Of a stretch of DNA of 64,000 nt, positions 40,366 through 48,597 are shown piece by piece. The notes beneath the pieces are model-generated. The model saw only the letters and a program-made list of their open reading frames with translations, was not told the DNA's origin and ran no database searches. Both the position numbers and the translations under genes were made by a program. This stretch comes from JAEUJM01 sp044221555. GTDB lineage: Bacteria; Actinomycetota; Acidimicrobiia; Acidimicrobiales; DATDAH01. Positions within the stretch are counted from its first letter, which is position 1. Every line of letters starts with the position of its first letter. The DNA lies in NCBI GenBank assembly GCA_044221555.1, contig JBGAOY010000017.1, forward strand, positions 1-64,000, read 5' to 3'.

Positions 40366-41067
40366 TCAGCTCTCACCGGCGTCAGAGGCGACGTCGGCGA
40401 CGACCGCGTACGCCCGTACGGGGAACGTGCCCATGCCGGCCACCAGGGGCGGGGCGGCGTGGAAGCGGAAGCCCGACGGCGGCAGGGACTCGAGGCCCCG
40501 CAGGTGCTCGACGATCGGGATCCCCGCGTCCAGCAAGGCGGTGTGCACCGGCCGCTCGCCCCCCGAGTCGGGACCGATGTCGTCGATGTTCACCGAGTCG
40601 ATGCCCGCCAGGGCGACCCCCTGGTCGACGAGTGCCCGGCCCAGGTCTGCGGTGACGAAGGGCGCAGCGACGGCGTAGGCGTCGGTCTCCCAGTGCCGGT
40701 CCCAGCCGGTGCGGAACAGCACGGCCCGCCCGGCCACGTCGGTGCCGTCGAGCAGGTCGACGTCGAGCGCCCGCGTGGCGAGGCCGGAGGCGTCGATCAG
40801 CACGCCCTCGAGGTCGGCGAGGCGCTCGAGGCCCACCATCGACAGGTCGTCACCGCCCTCGAAGCGGTGGAACGGCGTGTCCAGGTAGGTGCCGGTGTTG
40901 GACACCATCGTGATGCGCCCGATCTGGAAGGTGGTGCCGTCGGCGTAGTTGGCCACCGCGTCGGCCCGGCTGAGGTGGTCGCTGATCTCTGGTCCCGGCA
41001 GGCCGGGATAGGTGACCATGCCGTCACGGATCGGGTGGCTCAGCTCCACCAACCGTCGCTCGCCCAC
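40366..41067 (-). CDS. Cyclase/kynurenine formamidase-like metal hydrolase
   Basis: A 233-residue protein of the Cyclase (KynB-like) family. The metal motif appears as NTGTYLDTPFHRF (about 56-68); here the first His of the usual HxGTHxDxPxH is replaced (Asn and Tyr), while Asp and the last His remain. DSVNIDDIG near 157 and the C-terminal PVRAYAVV block complete the fold. The altered metal site means catalysis should not be assumed. GTG is preceded by GGAGGCACC. The last bases are next to soxR, so the two may share a transcript. Confidence 0.78.
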   Translation of the reverse strand: MGERRLVELSHPIRDGMVTYPGLPGPEISDHLSRADAVANYADGTTFQIGRITMVSNTGTYLDTPFHRFEGGDDLSMVGLERLADLEGVLIDASGLATRALDVDLLDGTDVAGRAVLFRTGWDRHWETDAYAVAAPFVTADLGRALVDQGVALAGIDSVNIDDIGPDSGGERPVHTALLDAGIPIVEHLRGLESLPPSGFRFHAAPPLVAGMGTFPVRAYAVVADVASDAGES

Positions 41068-41123
41068 GGGGTGCCTCCTCGCTCGTGCTCATCGGTCGTG
41101 GCCAGTGGCCGGCGGGTGGTTGC

Positions 41124-42056
41124 TCAGGCGGCGTCGTGGCGCTCCTGGCGATGCCGACGGGCCCGGCGCGGTGGCCGGGGGGCCACCAGCGTGACCTCGA
41201 TGCCGCCGATCAACCCTCCGAGCTGATTGTAGAAGCAGGCGGCCGCCACCGTCAGCAGCGTCGCCGTGACCACCACGATCCCCCCTGCGGTGGCCGAGGC
41301 TCGCGCCAGGGTGGGGCCGTCCACCGTGGCGTCGGAGAACCCGATGTCGACGAGGAACCCTGTCCAGCCCGTGACCCACCCCTGCTCGTTGGCCATGCTC
41401 CACAGGATGGTGCCGGCGATCGCGACCACCGCCCACACGCACAGGTAGAACGTGAGCGCCACCTTGGCGACCGATCGCAGGCGCATCCGCCGCACGACGA
41501 GCCGGTCCGTCGCCACTCGGCCCCGGTCGTCGCCGTGGCGGGCCGCGGCCGTGTCGCGACGCTGACGGCGGCGTCGGCCGAATCGTCGACCCGCGGATGC
41601 GCTGGTCGCCTCGACGGCCGGCGTCGTGGCCGTGCCCGCGTCGTGTGGTGGGGGGGCGTCGTGCAGGTGTGCGGTGCGGTGCAGTGGTGCGCCGTCGACG
41701 TGGTCGGTGCCCGGGAGCCCGTCGCCCGGGCGCCGGCGGGCCTCGGCGTCGGGGAAGAGCCCGGGCGCCTCGGTGGCCGGGCCGCGCGTGGCTCGCCCGG
41801 TCGGGGCCTCAGCCGGAGCGATGCCGTCCCGCTCCAGCACGTCGAGTGTCTCCACCTCGAGGAAGGGCCGACCGCGAGGCACCTCGTCGACCGACGGGCG
41901 CACCGGGCGGTCGCGGTAGGCGCGCATCCGGGCGTCGGGCTCGCGTGGCACCCCACGGCTCTGGCGGTGGCGGACGGGCGGGTCGCTGCGCAGGTCGATC
42001 ACCGCGCTGGGGCGGCGGACCGGCCGCCGGTCGTCGGAGGGGGGCTGATCAGCCAA
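41124..42056 (-). CDS. DUF3566-domain membrane protein
   Basis: A 310-residue protein. The first 200 residues are basic, Pro/Arg-rich and probably disordered; the C-terminal part (about 205-300) is the DUF3566 transmembrane domain, with helices around VALTFYLCVWAVVAIAGTIL and GGIVVVTATLLTVAAACFY. DUF3566 proteins usually neighbour gyrA in actinobacteria; their function is not established. The start is a TTG at 42056, chosen for the strong GGAGGTCACC site just upstream; it overlaps the end of the ParA gene by 8 nt, showing translational coupling with that ATPase. Confidence 0.78.
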   Translation of the reverse strand: MADQPPSDDRRPVRRPSAVIDLRSDPPVRHRQSRGVPREPDARMRAYRDRPVRPSVDEVPRGRPFLEVETLDVLERDGIAPAEAPTGRATRGPATEAPGLFPDAEARRRPGDGLPGTDHVDGAPLHRTAHLHDAPPPHDAGTATTPAVEATSASAGRRFGRRRRQRRDTAAARHGDDRGRVATDRLVVRRMRLRSVAKVALTFYLCVWAVVAIAGTILWSMANEQGWVTGWTGFLVDIGFSDATVDGPTLARASATAGGIVVVTATLLTVAAACFYNQLGGLIGGIEVTLVAPRPPRRARRHRQERHDAA

Positions 42057-42951
42057 CGGTGACCTCCGCACGGACGGGCTCGGCGGCCTGCAGCGCCGCC
42101 TGTGCGTCGAGTCGGGCGAGCGCCTCGCCGGTGAGATCCCAGTAGTCGCGGGCGAGGCCGGCGGCGTCGTCGTCGAACGAGTCGGTCCCGGCGGGGAGGT
42201 CCCGGTCCTCCCAGGTGTCACGAGCCGCCCGCAGGTACTCGCTGGCGGCCAGGCCGTGGCGGCGCAGATCGCGGGCGGCACGGGGGCGGTGGCGGATCGA
42301 CGACTCGAACACGGGGGCGGCCCCGTCCAGCTCCCACTCCACGTCGGCCCGCACCTCCCGGTGGAGGCGGGGCTGGGCGGGGTCCATGCCGAACAGCACC
42401 ACGCCCAGTGGTTCGAGTGCCGGGTTGAGCCCGCGGCTACGGGTCACGTGGTAGCGGTCGGACACGAGCTCCAGACCGTCGAGGCTGCCCGTGTCCACAC
42501 CCACCGGCATGATGAGGAAGCGGGCCACCGCGAAGGCGATGTCGAGGGCCTGGGCGTGGCCCGGCGGCGTGTCGAACACCACCACGTCGTAGCCCGCGCC
42601 CAGGCGCTCGAGCGGGCCCGTGACATCTGCGACGTGGCGCTCGTGGCCCGCCAGCCGCGCGTACACGGCCTGCGTGAAGTCGCCCGCGGGGACCGCGTCG
42701 AGCCCCACCCGCACCTCGGCCAGCGGGCTGAGGGGAACGTCGTCGACCACGGCCCGGTACAGGGCCCGGCCGTCGTCGGACTCGCCGCTCTGGCGGTAGC
42801 CGAGGTCCTGGTCGACCGAGCCCATGGGGTCGAGGTCGACGAGCAGGGTGCGACGGCCGGCGGCCGCCGCGTTGGCGGCCAGCGCGGCCGCGATCGACGA
42901 CTTGCCCACGCCGCCCTTGCCGTTGCAGATGACGAGACCTTGGTCGAGCAT
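42049..42951 (-). CDS. ParA/MinD-like ATPase
   Basis: A 300-residue Walker-type cytoskeletal ATPase. The deviant Walker A is NGKGGVGKSS (residues 10-19), the A-prime motif is LLVDLDPMGSVDQDLGY, and Walker B is YDVVVFDTPPG near 121. No ParB gene follows, so it is not a standard chromosome partition pair; a role in positioning a membrane complex with the coupled DUF3566 protein is possible. GGAGAGAAG precedes the ATG. The frame is open upstream but that part contains the regulatory inverted repeat. Confidence 0.85.
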   Translation of the reverse strand: MLDQGLVICNGKGGVGKSSIAAALAANAAAAGRRTLLVDLDPMGSVDQDLGYRQSGESDDGRALYRAVVDDVPLSPLAEVRVGLDAVPAGDFTQAVYARLAGHERHVADVTGPLERLGAGYDVVVFDTPPGHAQALDIAFAVARFLIMPVGVDTGSLDGLELVSDRYHVTRSRGLNPALEPLGVVLFGMDPAQPRLHREVRADVEWELDGAAPVFESSIRHRPRAARDLRRHGLAASEYLRAARDTWEDRDLPAGTDSFDDDAAGLARDYWDLTGEALARLDAQAALQAAEPVRAEVTVG

Positions 42952-43000
42952 CCGCTTCTCTCCTTCGCCGTTTCCTGCGTCGCCCCTCCTCGCCCAGTTT

Positions 43001-43064
43001 CGAGAAGGTGACTCACCGTAGCATTTCTGACCACGGAAAGTGAAGTAGTGAGTCACGATTCTCG
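43001..43064. promoter_or_regulatory. Large inverted repeat upstream of the ParA-DUF3566 operon
   Basis: The left arm CGAGAAGGTGACTCAC (43001-43016) is matched by GTGAGTCACGATTCTCG (43048-43064); the 9-nt cores GTGACTCAC and GTGAGTCAC are perfect. The 31-nt centre is AT-rich and holds a smaller dyad, TTTC...GAAA. It lies 50 nt before the ParA start, suggesting an operator or a partition-like site. Confidence 0.65.
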
Positions 43065-43116
43065 CGTGGGCGCACGCATCGGACGTGGGCGCGGCGATCT
43101 GGGCCGGTGGGCGTGC

Positions 43117-44049
43117 TCAGAACGTGGCGGCCCGCAGCGCGGGGAACACCCTCGACACCTTCGCGGTCAGGTAGTCGCCGTAGGTGCCGGGGATGCCGGG
43201 GACCTCGGCGTCCCAGCTGGGATCGAGGAACAGCGGCGCCGAGATGCGCCCCGCGCCCGTGGGCGGGTGCACGCGGTGCGGGGTCGAGCGGTACCGGCCG
43301 CCGCTGATGCGCTCGAGCATGTCGCCCAGGTTGCACACCAGGGCCCCCGGCTCGGGGCGGACCGCCTGCCAGCCGCCGGCCCCCCGGACCTCGAGACCGC
43401 CGCCGGCGTCCTGGTGGAGCAGCGTGAGCAGGCCGTAGTCGGTGTGCTCGGCCACGCCCCAGGGGCCGGTCTCAGGCTCGTCGGCACCGGGCCCGGGGTA
43501 GTGGAAGATGCGGAACAGCACCACGGGGTCGCGGCAGATGGTGTCGTCGAACCAGCGCTCGTCCCGGCCGAGGCCGACCGCCATCGCCCGCAGGATCTGA
43601 CGCCCCAGCCGGGTGGCGCCGTCCAGGTAGTCGAGCACCGCGGCGCGCAGGCCCGGCGGATCGGCCGGGAACAGGTTGGCCCCGTGGAGCGGCACGCCAC
43701 GCCGCACGCGCTCGTCCTCGGGGCCCAGCTCGGCACCGAAGTAGAGGCCCTCCTTGCGATCGGGGACGCCGTCGGTGAGCTCGTCGCCCACCCCGAACCA
43801 GCCCCGCCAGGCCCGTCCGCCGTGGATCATGGCGATCCTCGCCTTCTCCTCACGCGGTTTGGCGAAGAAGGCGCGGGCGTCGTCCTCGAGGCGCTGCTGG
43901 AGCGCCGTGTCGATGCCGTGGTTCACCACCGTGAAGAACCCGTGCTCGGCGCAGGCCGCGTCGATGGCGGTGGCGACGGCCCGACGACCGTCGGTCCCCC
44001 CGCCGCCGTCCACCAGCGGCCCGACATCGATGCGCGGCACGTCGCCCAC
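43117..44049 (-). CDS. 2-oxoglutarate/Fe(II) oxygenase of the isopenicillin N synthase family
   Basis: A 310-residue double-stranded beta-helix oxygenase. The DIOX_N domain fills the first 120 residues. Iron ligands are H and D in EHTDYGLLTLL (about 202-212) and the distal His in STPHRVHPP near 258; the 2-oxoglutarate motif RxS is present as GRISAPLF. The family hydroxylates or desaturates small metabolites; the substrate is unknown, and no biosynthetic cluster surrounds it. The start is GTG at 44049. It is unrelated in fold branch to the PhnY-like enzyme at 34 kb. Confidence 0.85.
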   Translation of the reverse strand: MGDVPRIDVGPLVDGGGGTDGRRAVATAIDAACAEHGFFTVVNHGIDTALQQRLEDDARAFFAKPREEKARIAMIHGGRAWRGWFGVGDELTDGVPDRKEGLYFGAELGPEDERVRRGVPLHGANLFPADPPGLRAAVLDYLDGATRLGRQILRAMAVGLGRDERWFDDTICRDPVVLFRIFHYPGPGADEPETGPWGVAEHTDYGLLTLLHQDAGGGLEVRGAGGWQAVRPEPGALVCNLGDMLERISGGRYRSTPHRVHPPTGAGRISAPLFLDPSWDAEVPGIPGTYGDYLTAKVSRVFPALRAATF

Positions 44050-44175
44050 GGCATCAGTCTGGGCCGTCGGGCGCCGCGGTGCTCGAACCCTGGTCGACCG
44101 TCAGTAGACAGCGCTGTACAGGGGCAGCGGTGGCGCCTACTGTCGAGTCAGTAGCCGGTGGAGCGGGGGGCAACC

Positions 44176-44454
44176 ATGCAGGCAGTCCGGGTCTTGCGAT
44201 TCAGTGGGCCGTCGTCGCAGGTCGGCGCGGTGCTGGCGTTGGCGGAGCGGTCGGGGGTCGGCGCGCGGGAGATGGTGGAGCGGGCGGTGGCGGGCGACTC
44301 GTGGATCGAGCTGTCGATCCCGCTCGCGTGCAGCTCGGGCGTCGACGGTGACCAGGTGGTCCGTTCGCTCGAACGGTCGGTCGAGCGCCTCGGCGCGGAC
44401 TTCCGCCTGCGGGAGTACGTCACCGAGGTGCGCCGCAAGGACCGGGTGTCGTAG
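44176..44454 (+). CDS. Hypothetical small protein
   Basis: A 92-residue protein with no family I recognise. The sequence alternates strands and helices (MQAVRVLRFSGPSSQVG, then GAREMVERAVAGDSWIEL), like a small alpha/beta ferredoxin-type fold, with one Cys. GGGGGG lies 6 nt before the ATG. Upstream are a perfect ACAGCGCTGT palindrome (44108-44117) and a CTACTG/CAGTAG hairpin (44138-44154), which could be regulatory. It is followed 71 nt later by the amidohydrolase gene, which has its own leaderless-type promoter. Confidence 0.55.
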   Translation: MQAVRVLRFSGPSSQVGAVLALAERSGVGAREMVERAVAGDSWIELSIPLACSSGVDGDQVVRSLERSVERLGADFRLREYVTEVRRKDRVS

Positions 44455-44525
44455 CCGAGCGGCGCTCAGTCGTCCGACCTGGTCCACTCGGGCCGCGGCC
44501 CCGGCCGGGGCGTAGCCTGGGTGTC

Positions 44526-45716
44526 GTGGAGCTGCCCTTCGATGCCTTCGACGCCGACAACCACTACTACGAGGCCCTGGATGCGTTCACCCGCCACCTC
44601 GACCCGGCCTGGGGGCCGCGGGTGGTGCAGTGGTGCGAGATCGACGGTCGGCGGTACCACGTCGTCGGCGGCAGGGTCAGTCGAGCGGTCACCAACCCCA
44701 CGTTCGACCCCGTCGCGCCGCCGGGGGCGCTGCACGACTACTTCCGGGGCAACCCCGAGTCGAGGTCGCCCATGGACTTCCTGCGCGAGCGGGGGCCGAT
44801 CCGACCCGAGTTCCGTGACCGCGACGCCCGCCTGGCGGTGATGGACGAGCACGGCCTCGAGGCCATCTGGCTGTTCCCCACCCTCGGCGTGCTCTACGAG
44901 GAGCCGCTCAAGCACGACCCTGCCGCGGTGATGAAGATGGCCCAGGCGTTCAACCGCTGGCTCGACGACGACTGGGGCTTCCACTACCGCGACCGGATCT
45001 TCGCCGCCCCGTACCTCTCACTGGCGGTCGTCGACGACGCGGTGGCCGAGCTCGAGTGGGCGCTGGACAAGGGCGCCCGGGTGGTCTGCATCCGGCCCGC
45101 AGCGGTGTACACGCCCACGGGCCCGCTGTCGCCCGCCGACCCCGCCTTCGACCGCTTCTGGGGGCTGGTCAACGAGGCCGGCGTCTCCGTCGTGGTCCAC
45201 GCCGGCGACAGCGGCAACAGCAGCAACGGCTACGCCGAAGAGGGCTTCAGCGCCTCGTTCAGCACCACGTCGACCGGCCAGTTCCGGCCGACGATCAAGT
45301 CCTTCAACATCGAGCGGGCCGCGTTCGAGTTCCTCATCACCATCACCTTCGACAAGCTGTTCGACCGCTTCCCGAACGTGCGCATCGCGTCGGTCGAGAA
45401 CGGCTCGGAGTTCCTGGCCGACCTGTTCGCCAAGCTGCGCTCCACCGCCCGCAAGACACCGGGCTACTTCACCGAGGATCCCGTCGACACGTTCCGGCGC
45501 CATGTCTGGATCAACCCGTTCTGGGAGGACGACGTGCACGAGGTGGTCGAGCTGATGGGCGCCGACCGGGTGATCTTCGGCTCCGACTGGCCCCACATCG
45601 AGGGCATGCCTCGGCCGCTCGACTACGTCGTCGAGCTCAAGGAGTTCAGCGACGCCGAGCGGCTGTTGATCCTGCGCGACAACGCCCGTTCGCTCAACGC
45701 GCTTCGGTCGGCCTGA
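44526..45716 (+). CDS. Amidohydrolase 2-family (ACMSD-like) hydrolase or decarboxylase
   Basis: A 396-residue TIM-barrel metalloenzyme of the Amidohydro_2 family. The first metal motif is FDADNHYYE (the usual DxH as D-N-H), a central His is in VVVHAGDSG near 218, and the catalytic Asp is in FGSDWPHIEG near 362. Relatives decarboxylate or hydrolyse ring-derived acids; mycobacterial homologues near lipid genes are uncharacterised. The GTG start is 7 nt behind TAGCCT (44513-44518), so it may be leaderless. Its 3' end overlaps the convergent GGDEF/EAL gene by 23 nt. Confidence 0.82.
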   Translation: MELPFDAFDADNHYYEALDAFTRHLDPAWGPRVVQWCEIDGRRYHVVGGRVSRAVTNPTFDPVAPPGALHDYFRGNPESRSPMDFLRERGPIRPEFRDRDARLAVMDEHGLEAIWLFPTLGVLYEEPLKHDPAAVMKMAQAFNRWLDDDWGFHYRDRIFAAPYLSLAVVDDAVAELEWALDKGARVVCIRPAAVYTPTGPLSPADPAFDRFWGLVNEAGVSVVVHAGDSGNSSNGYAEEGFSASFSTTSTGQFRPTIKSFNIERAAFEFLITITFDKLFDRFPNVRIASVENGSEFLADLFAKLRSTARKTPGYFTEDPVDTFRRHVWINPFWEDDVHEVVELMGADRVIFGSDWPHIEGMPRPLDYVVELKEFSDAERLLILRDNARSLNALRSA

Positions 45717-48378
45717 CGCCGGCCACGTCGCGCTCGTCCACGAGTGCGGCGGCGGCCTCGAAGGTGAGGGGCCGGTCGAACAGGAAGCCCTGACCCAGCC
45801 GGCAGCGCTCGCTCACCAGCTGGTCGAGCTGGTGGGGCTGCTCGATCCCCTCGGCCACGGCGTCGAGGTCGAGGGTGCGGCACAGGTCGAGCACGGCCCG
45901 GATCAGGCCGGGCACCTCGTCGTCGCGGGTCAGCGCCTGCACGAACGATCGGTCGATCTTCAAGATGTCGACGGGGAACTGGCGCAGGTAGCCGAGCGAC
46001 GAGTACCCCGTGCCGAAGTCGTCGACCGCGAGGCGCACCCCGAGGTCGCGGAGCTCGTGGAGCCGGGCGGTGGCGCTGTCGGGGTCCTGGACCAGGTAGC
46101 TCTCGGTGAGCTCCAGGATGACCGACTGAGGAGGGACGCCCGAGTCGGCCAGCGCCTGTCGGACCATGTCGACCACACCGGTGCTGGCCAGCTGACGGGG
46201 GGACAGGTTGACCGACATGGTCAGGGCGGCGCCGTCGGCGTGACGGTCCTGCCACTCGCGTGCGGTCGCGCAGGCCATGGCCATCACCCACCCGCCGATC
46301 GCGACGATGGTGCCGTTGTCCTCGGCGACGGGGATGAACCGGTCCGGTGGCAACAGGCCGAGCGTGGGGTGGTTCCAGCGGAGCAGCGCCTCGAACCCGG
46401 TGAGCCGGCCCGTGGCCAGCTCGACGATGGGCTGGTAGTGCAGCTCCAACTCGTCGCGCTCGAGCACCGAGTGCAGGTCGGTGTCGATGCGGAGGCGCTC
46501 GACCGCCGCGGCTCGCATGCCGTCGTCGAAGACCACCCAGCGGCGCTTGCCCGCGGCCTTGGCCTGGTACATGGCCACGTCGGCGTTGCGCAGCAGGGCC
46601 TCGCCGTCGGCGCGCCCGATGGCGACGCCGATGCTGGCGCCCACGTTCAGCTGGGTGCCGCCCACGTCGACGGGCTCGGCCAGCGCGGCCAGGATGCGGG
46701 TGGCCACGGCCTCCGCGCGGGTCGAGGCGTCCTCGCCGGGCTCCACCAGGACGCCGAACTCGTCGCCCCCCAGGCGGGCCACCGTGTCCTCGCTGCGCAC
46801 CGAGGCGAGCAGGCGCTGGGCGATCACCGTCAGCACCGAGTCACCGGTGTTGTGCCCGAGGCTGTCGTTGATGGTCTTGAAGCCGTCGAGATCGAGGTAG
46901 AGCACCGCGGCCTCGTCGCCGGTGCGCACCGTGCGCTGCACCGCGTGCTCGATGCGATCACGGAAGAGGGCCCGATTGGCCAGCCCGGTGAGCGTGTCGT
47001 GGAAGGCCTGGTGGCTGAGCTCCTGCTCCATGTGCTTGCGGATCGTGATGTCGTGGATGTTGACCACCACGCCCTTCACATCGGGGTCGTCGATGAGGCT
47101 CACGGCTCGCACCTCGACCCACCGGACCGACTGGTCGGCGTGCGCGACCCGCAATTCGCCCGTCAGCACCTGCCCGGGCCGCGACAGGGCCCGGTCGAGC
47201 AGCGCGGCCGCGGCGGCCTGGTCATCGGGTGCGATCAGGCCGAACAGGCTGTCGCCCCGGATGCTGGCGGCGTCGTGGCCCAGGAGCTCCAGCAGTGCCG
47301 GCGCCTCTGCCGTCACGACGCCCATCGCGTCGGTGACCAGCACCGCGTCGGCCGAGTTCTCCGCCAGCAGCCGGTGGAACCGGTCGCTGCTGCGCAGCGC
47401 CGCCTCGGCGGAGTCCTTCTGGCGCAGCAGCCTGATCGACCGGGCCAGCACCAACGCGGCCAACAGGAGGGTCGCGGCCAGGAAGGCCAACGCGCTCGCG
47501 GGATGGTCGGTCAGGTCGGCGAGGGCCATGGTGAGCCCGGGGACGGTCACGCAGGCCACGCCCACCGCGAGGCGGTAGGGCCGGGCCACGCGGGGCTCGG
47601 CCCGGTCGTCGGTCAGGGCCGCCATGTCCGGGTGCAGCGCGGCGCCCGCCATCAGGAACATCCCGAGCAGCCACACCTGGTCCAGCCAGGCGGTGCCCCC
47701 GAACGAGTAGGAGTCGGTGGCGGCGAGCACCGAGTAGGCGGCGTCGGCGAGCAGCCAGAGGCCCAGCGCGGTGGCCAACATGATGGTGGCGGCACTGCGA
47801 AGACGGGTGTCGAGCAGCAACCGGACGAGCAGGGCCAGCACCAGCACGTCGGCGGCCGGGTACATCGCCAACGTGGCGTTGGCCAGCAGGGTGCTGGCCG
47901 GGTCGATGGTCGGCCGGATCAGCAGGTCCCAGGTGAGGAGGAGCGCGGCCACCCCGACCGCGGTGGCATCGAGGAGCGCGTCGAGGTCGCCCTCGGGCTT
48001 GCGGGCCCGGACCACCTGCACCAGGCCCACCACCACCGCGGCGTAGCCGAGCAGGTAGAGCAGGTCGGCCAGCGAGGTCTGCGGGTCGGGGTTCCCGAGC
48101 CAGCCGTAGGCGGCGTAGGCCACGTCGGCCGCAGCCCAGGCCGTGATCGCCCACGCCAGCCAGTGCCACGGGCGCACGGTGCGCGGCCGGTGCACGTGGA
48201 TCCCGACCCACATGGCGACCGCCGAGCCCACGCTGCCCAGCAGGTAGGCGCCCTGTACGAACCCCTCGCCGCCGAACGCCGGCGCGGCCAGCCACGCGGC
48301 GATCACGACAGTGGCCCCAACGGTGGCGGCCGCCCGCACCCGTCCCCGCCGAGGCGCGCAACGCGCGACCTCGATCAT
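45694..48378 (-). CDS. Membrane GGDEF/EAL cyclic-di-GMP protein with PAS domain
   Basis: A protein of about 894 residues. The N-terminal third (about 15-335) is a multi-helix membrane sensor of some eight or nine helices; a PAS domain (about 350-465, ending IHDITIRKHMEQEL) is followed by GGDEF (about 480-635, DTLTGLANRALF and intact RLGGDEFGVL) and EAL (about 645-880, intact EALLRWNHP, LTESYLV, DDFGTGYSSL). Both catalytic motifs look complete, so it may make and degrade c-di-GMP. ATG 48378 is chosen; GTG 48387 is close. The opposite strand has a long open frame that is only a GC-bias shadow. Confidence 0.92.
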   Translation of the reverse strand: MIEVARCAPRRGRVRAAATVGATVVIAAWLAAPAFGGEGFVQGAYLLGSVGSAVAMWVGIHVHRPRTVRPWHWLAWAITAWAAADVAYAAYGWLGNPDPQTSLADLLYLLGYAAVVVGLVQVVRARKPEGDLDALLDATAVGVAALLLTWDLLIRPTIDPASTLLANATLAMYPAADVLVLALLVRLLLDTRLRSAATIMLATALGLWLLADAAYSVLAATDSYSFGGTAWLDQVWLLGMFLMAGAALHPDMAALTDDRAEPRVARPYRLAVGVACVTVPGLTMALADLTDHPASALAFLAATLLLAALVLARSIRLLRQKDSAEAALRSSDRFHRLLAENSADAVLVTDAMGVVTAEAPALLELLGHDAASIRGDSLFGLIAPDDQAAAAALLDRALSRPGQVLTGELRVAHADQSVRWVEVRAVSLIDDPDVKGVVVNIHDITIRKHMEQELSHQAFHDTLTGLANRALFRDRIEHAVQRTVRTGDEAAVLYLDLDGFKTINDSLGHNTGDSVLTVIAQRLLASVRSEDTVARLGGDEFGVLVEPGEDASTRAEAVATRILAALAEPVDVGGTQLNVGASIGVAIGRADGEALLRNADVAMYQAKAAGKRRWVVFDDGMRAAAVERLRIDTDLHSVLERDELELHYQPIVELATGRLTGFEALLRWNHPTLGLLPPDRFIPVAEDNGTIVAIGGWVMAMACATAREWQDRHADGAALTMSVNLSPRQLASTGVVDMVRQALADSGVPPQSVILELTESYLVQDPDSATARLHELRDLGVRLAVDDFGTGYSSLGYLRQFPVDILKIDRSFVQALTRDDEVPGLIRAVLDLCRTLDLDAVAEGIEQPHQLDQLVSERCRLGQGFLFDRPLTFEAAAALVDERDVAGVRPTEAR

Positions 48379-48447
48379 CTGCTCCACATCGGCCGCCGGG
48401 CCGGCATCTGTAGCGATGGCCCCGACTCGCGGGTCAGCCGGTGCCGG

Positions 48448-48453
48448 TAACGT
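48448..48453 (+). promoter_or_regulatory. -10 hexamer TAACGT upstream of small ORF and P450
   Basis: TAACGT ends 6 nt before a GTG at 48460 that opens a 45-codon frame running into the P450 start; the spacing matches the leaderless genes of the window. Confidence 0.45.
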
Positions 48454-48459
48454 CCTCGC

Positions 48460-48597
48460 GTGTTCGCCGATCGGGTCGCCCGTCCGCCGAGTGTCGCGGT
48501 GCCGATCGGGCAGGCCCTGATGGGCCGGATCACCCGGGTCGACCCGGCCGACCACCACCTCCAGCCCGACCGACCCTCTTCGGAGGAGGCCTTGTGA
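48460..48597 (+). CDS. Small ORF translationally coupled to P450
   Basis: A 45-residue frame from GTG, reading VFADRVARPPSVAVPIGQAL at its start, with G or C at most third positions. Its TGA overlaps the P450 start (GTGA). TAACGT lies 6 nt upstream. No hydrophobic segment or known motif is seen. It may be a leader peptide that sets P450 expression or a small accessory protein; it could also be chance in a GC-rich leader. Confidence 0.45.
   Translation: MFADRVARPPSVAVPIGQALMGRITRVDPADHHLQPDRPSSEEAL

Noticed and set aside
45832..48450. Very long open frame (about 870 codons) on the plus strand
   Set aside because: It lies antisense to the GGDEF/EAL gene, whose motifs are complete; open antisense frames are expected in DNA with extreme GC at third positions.
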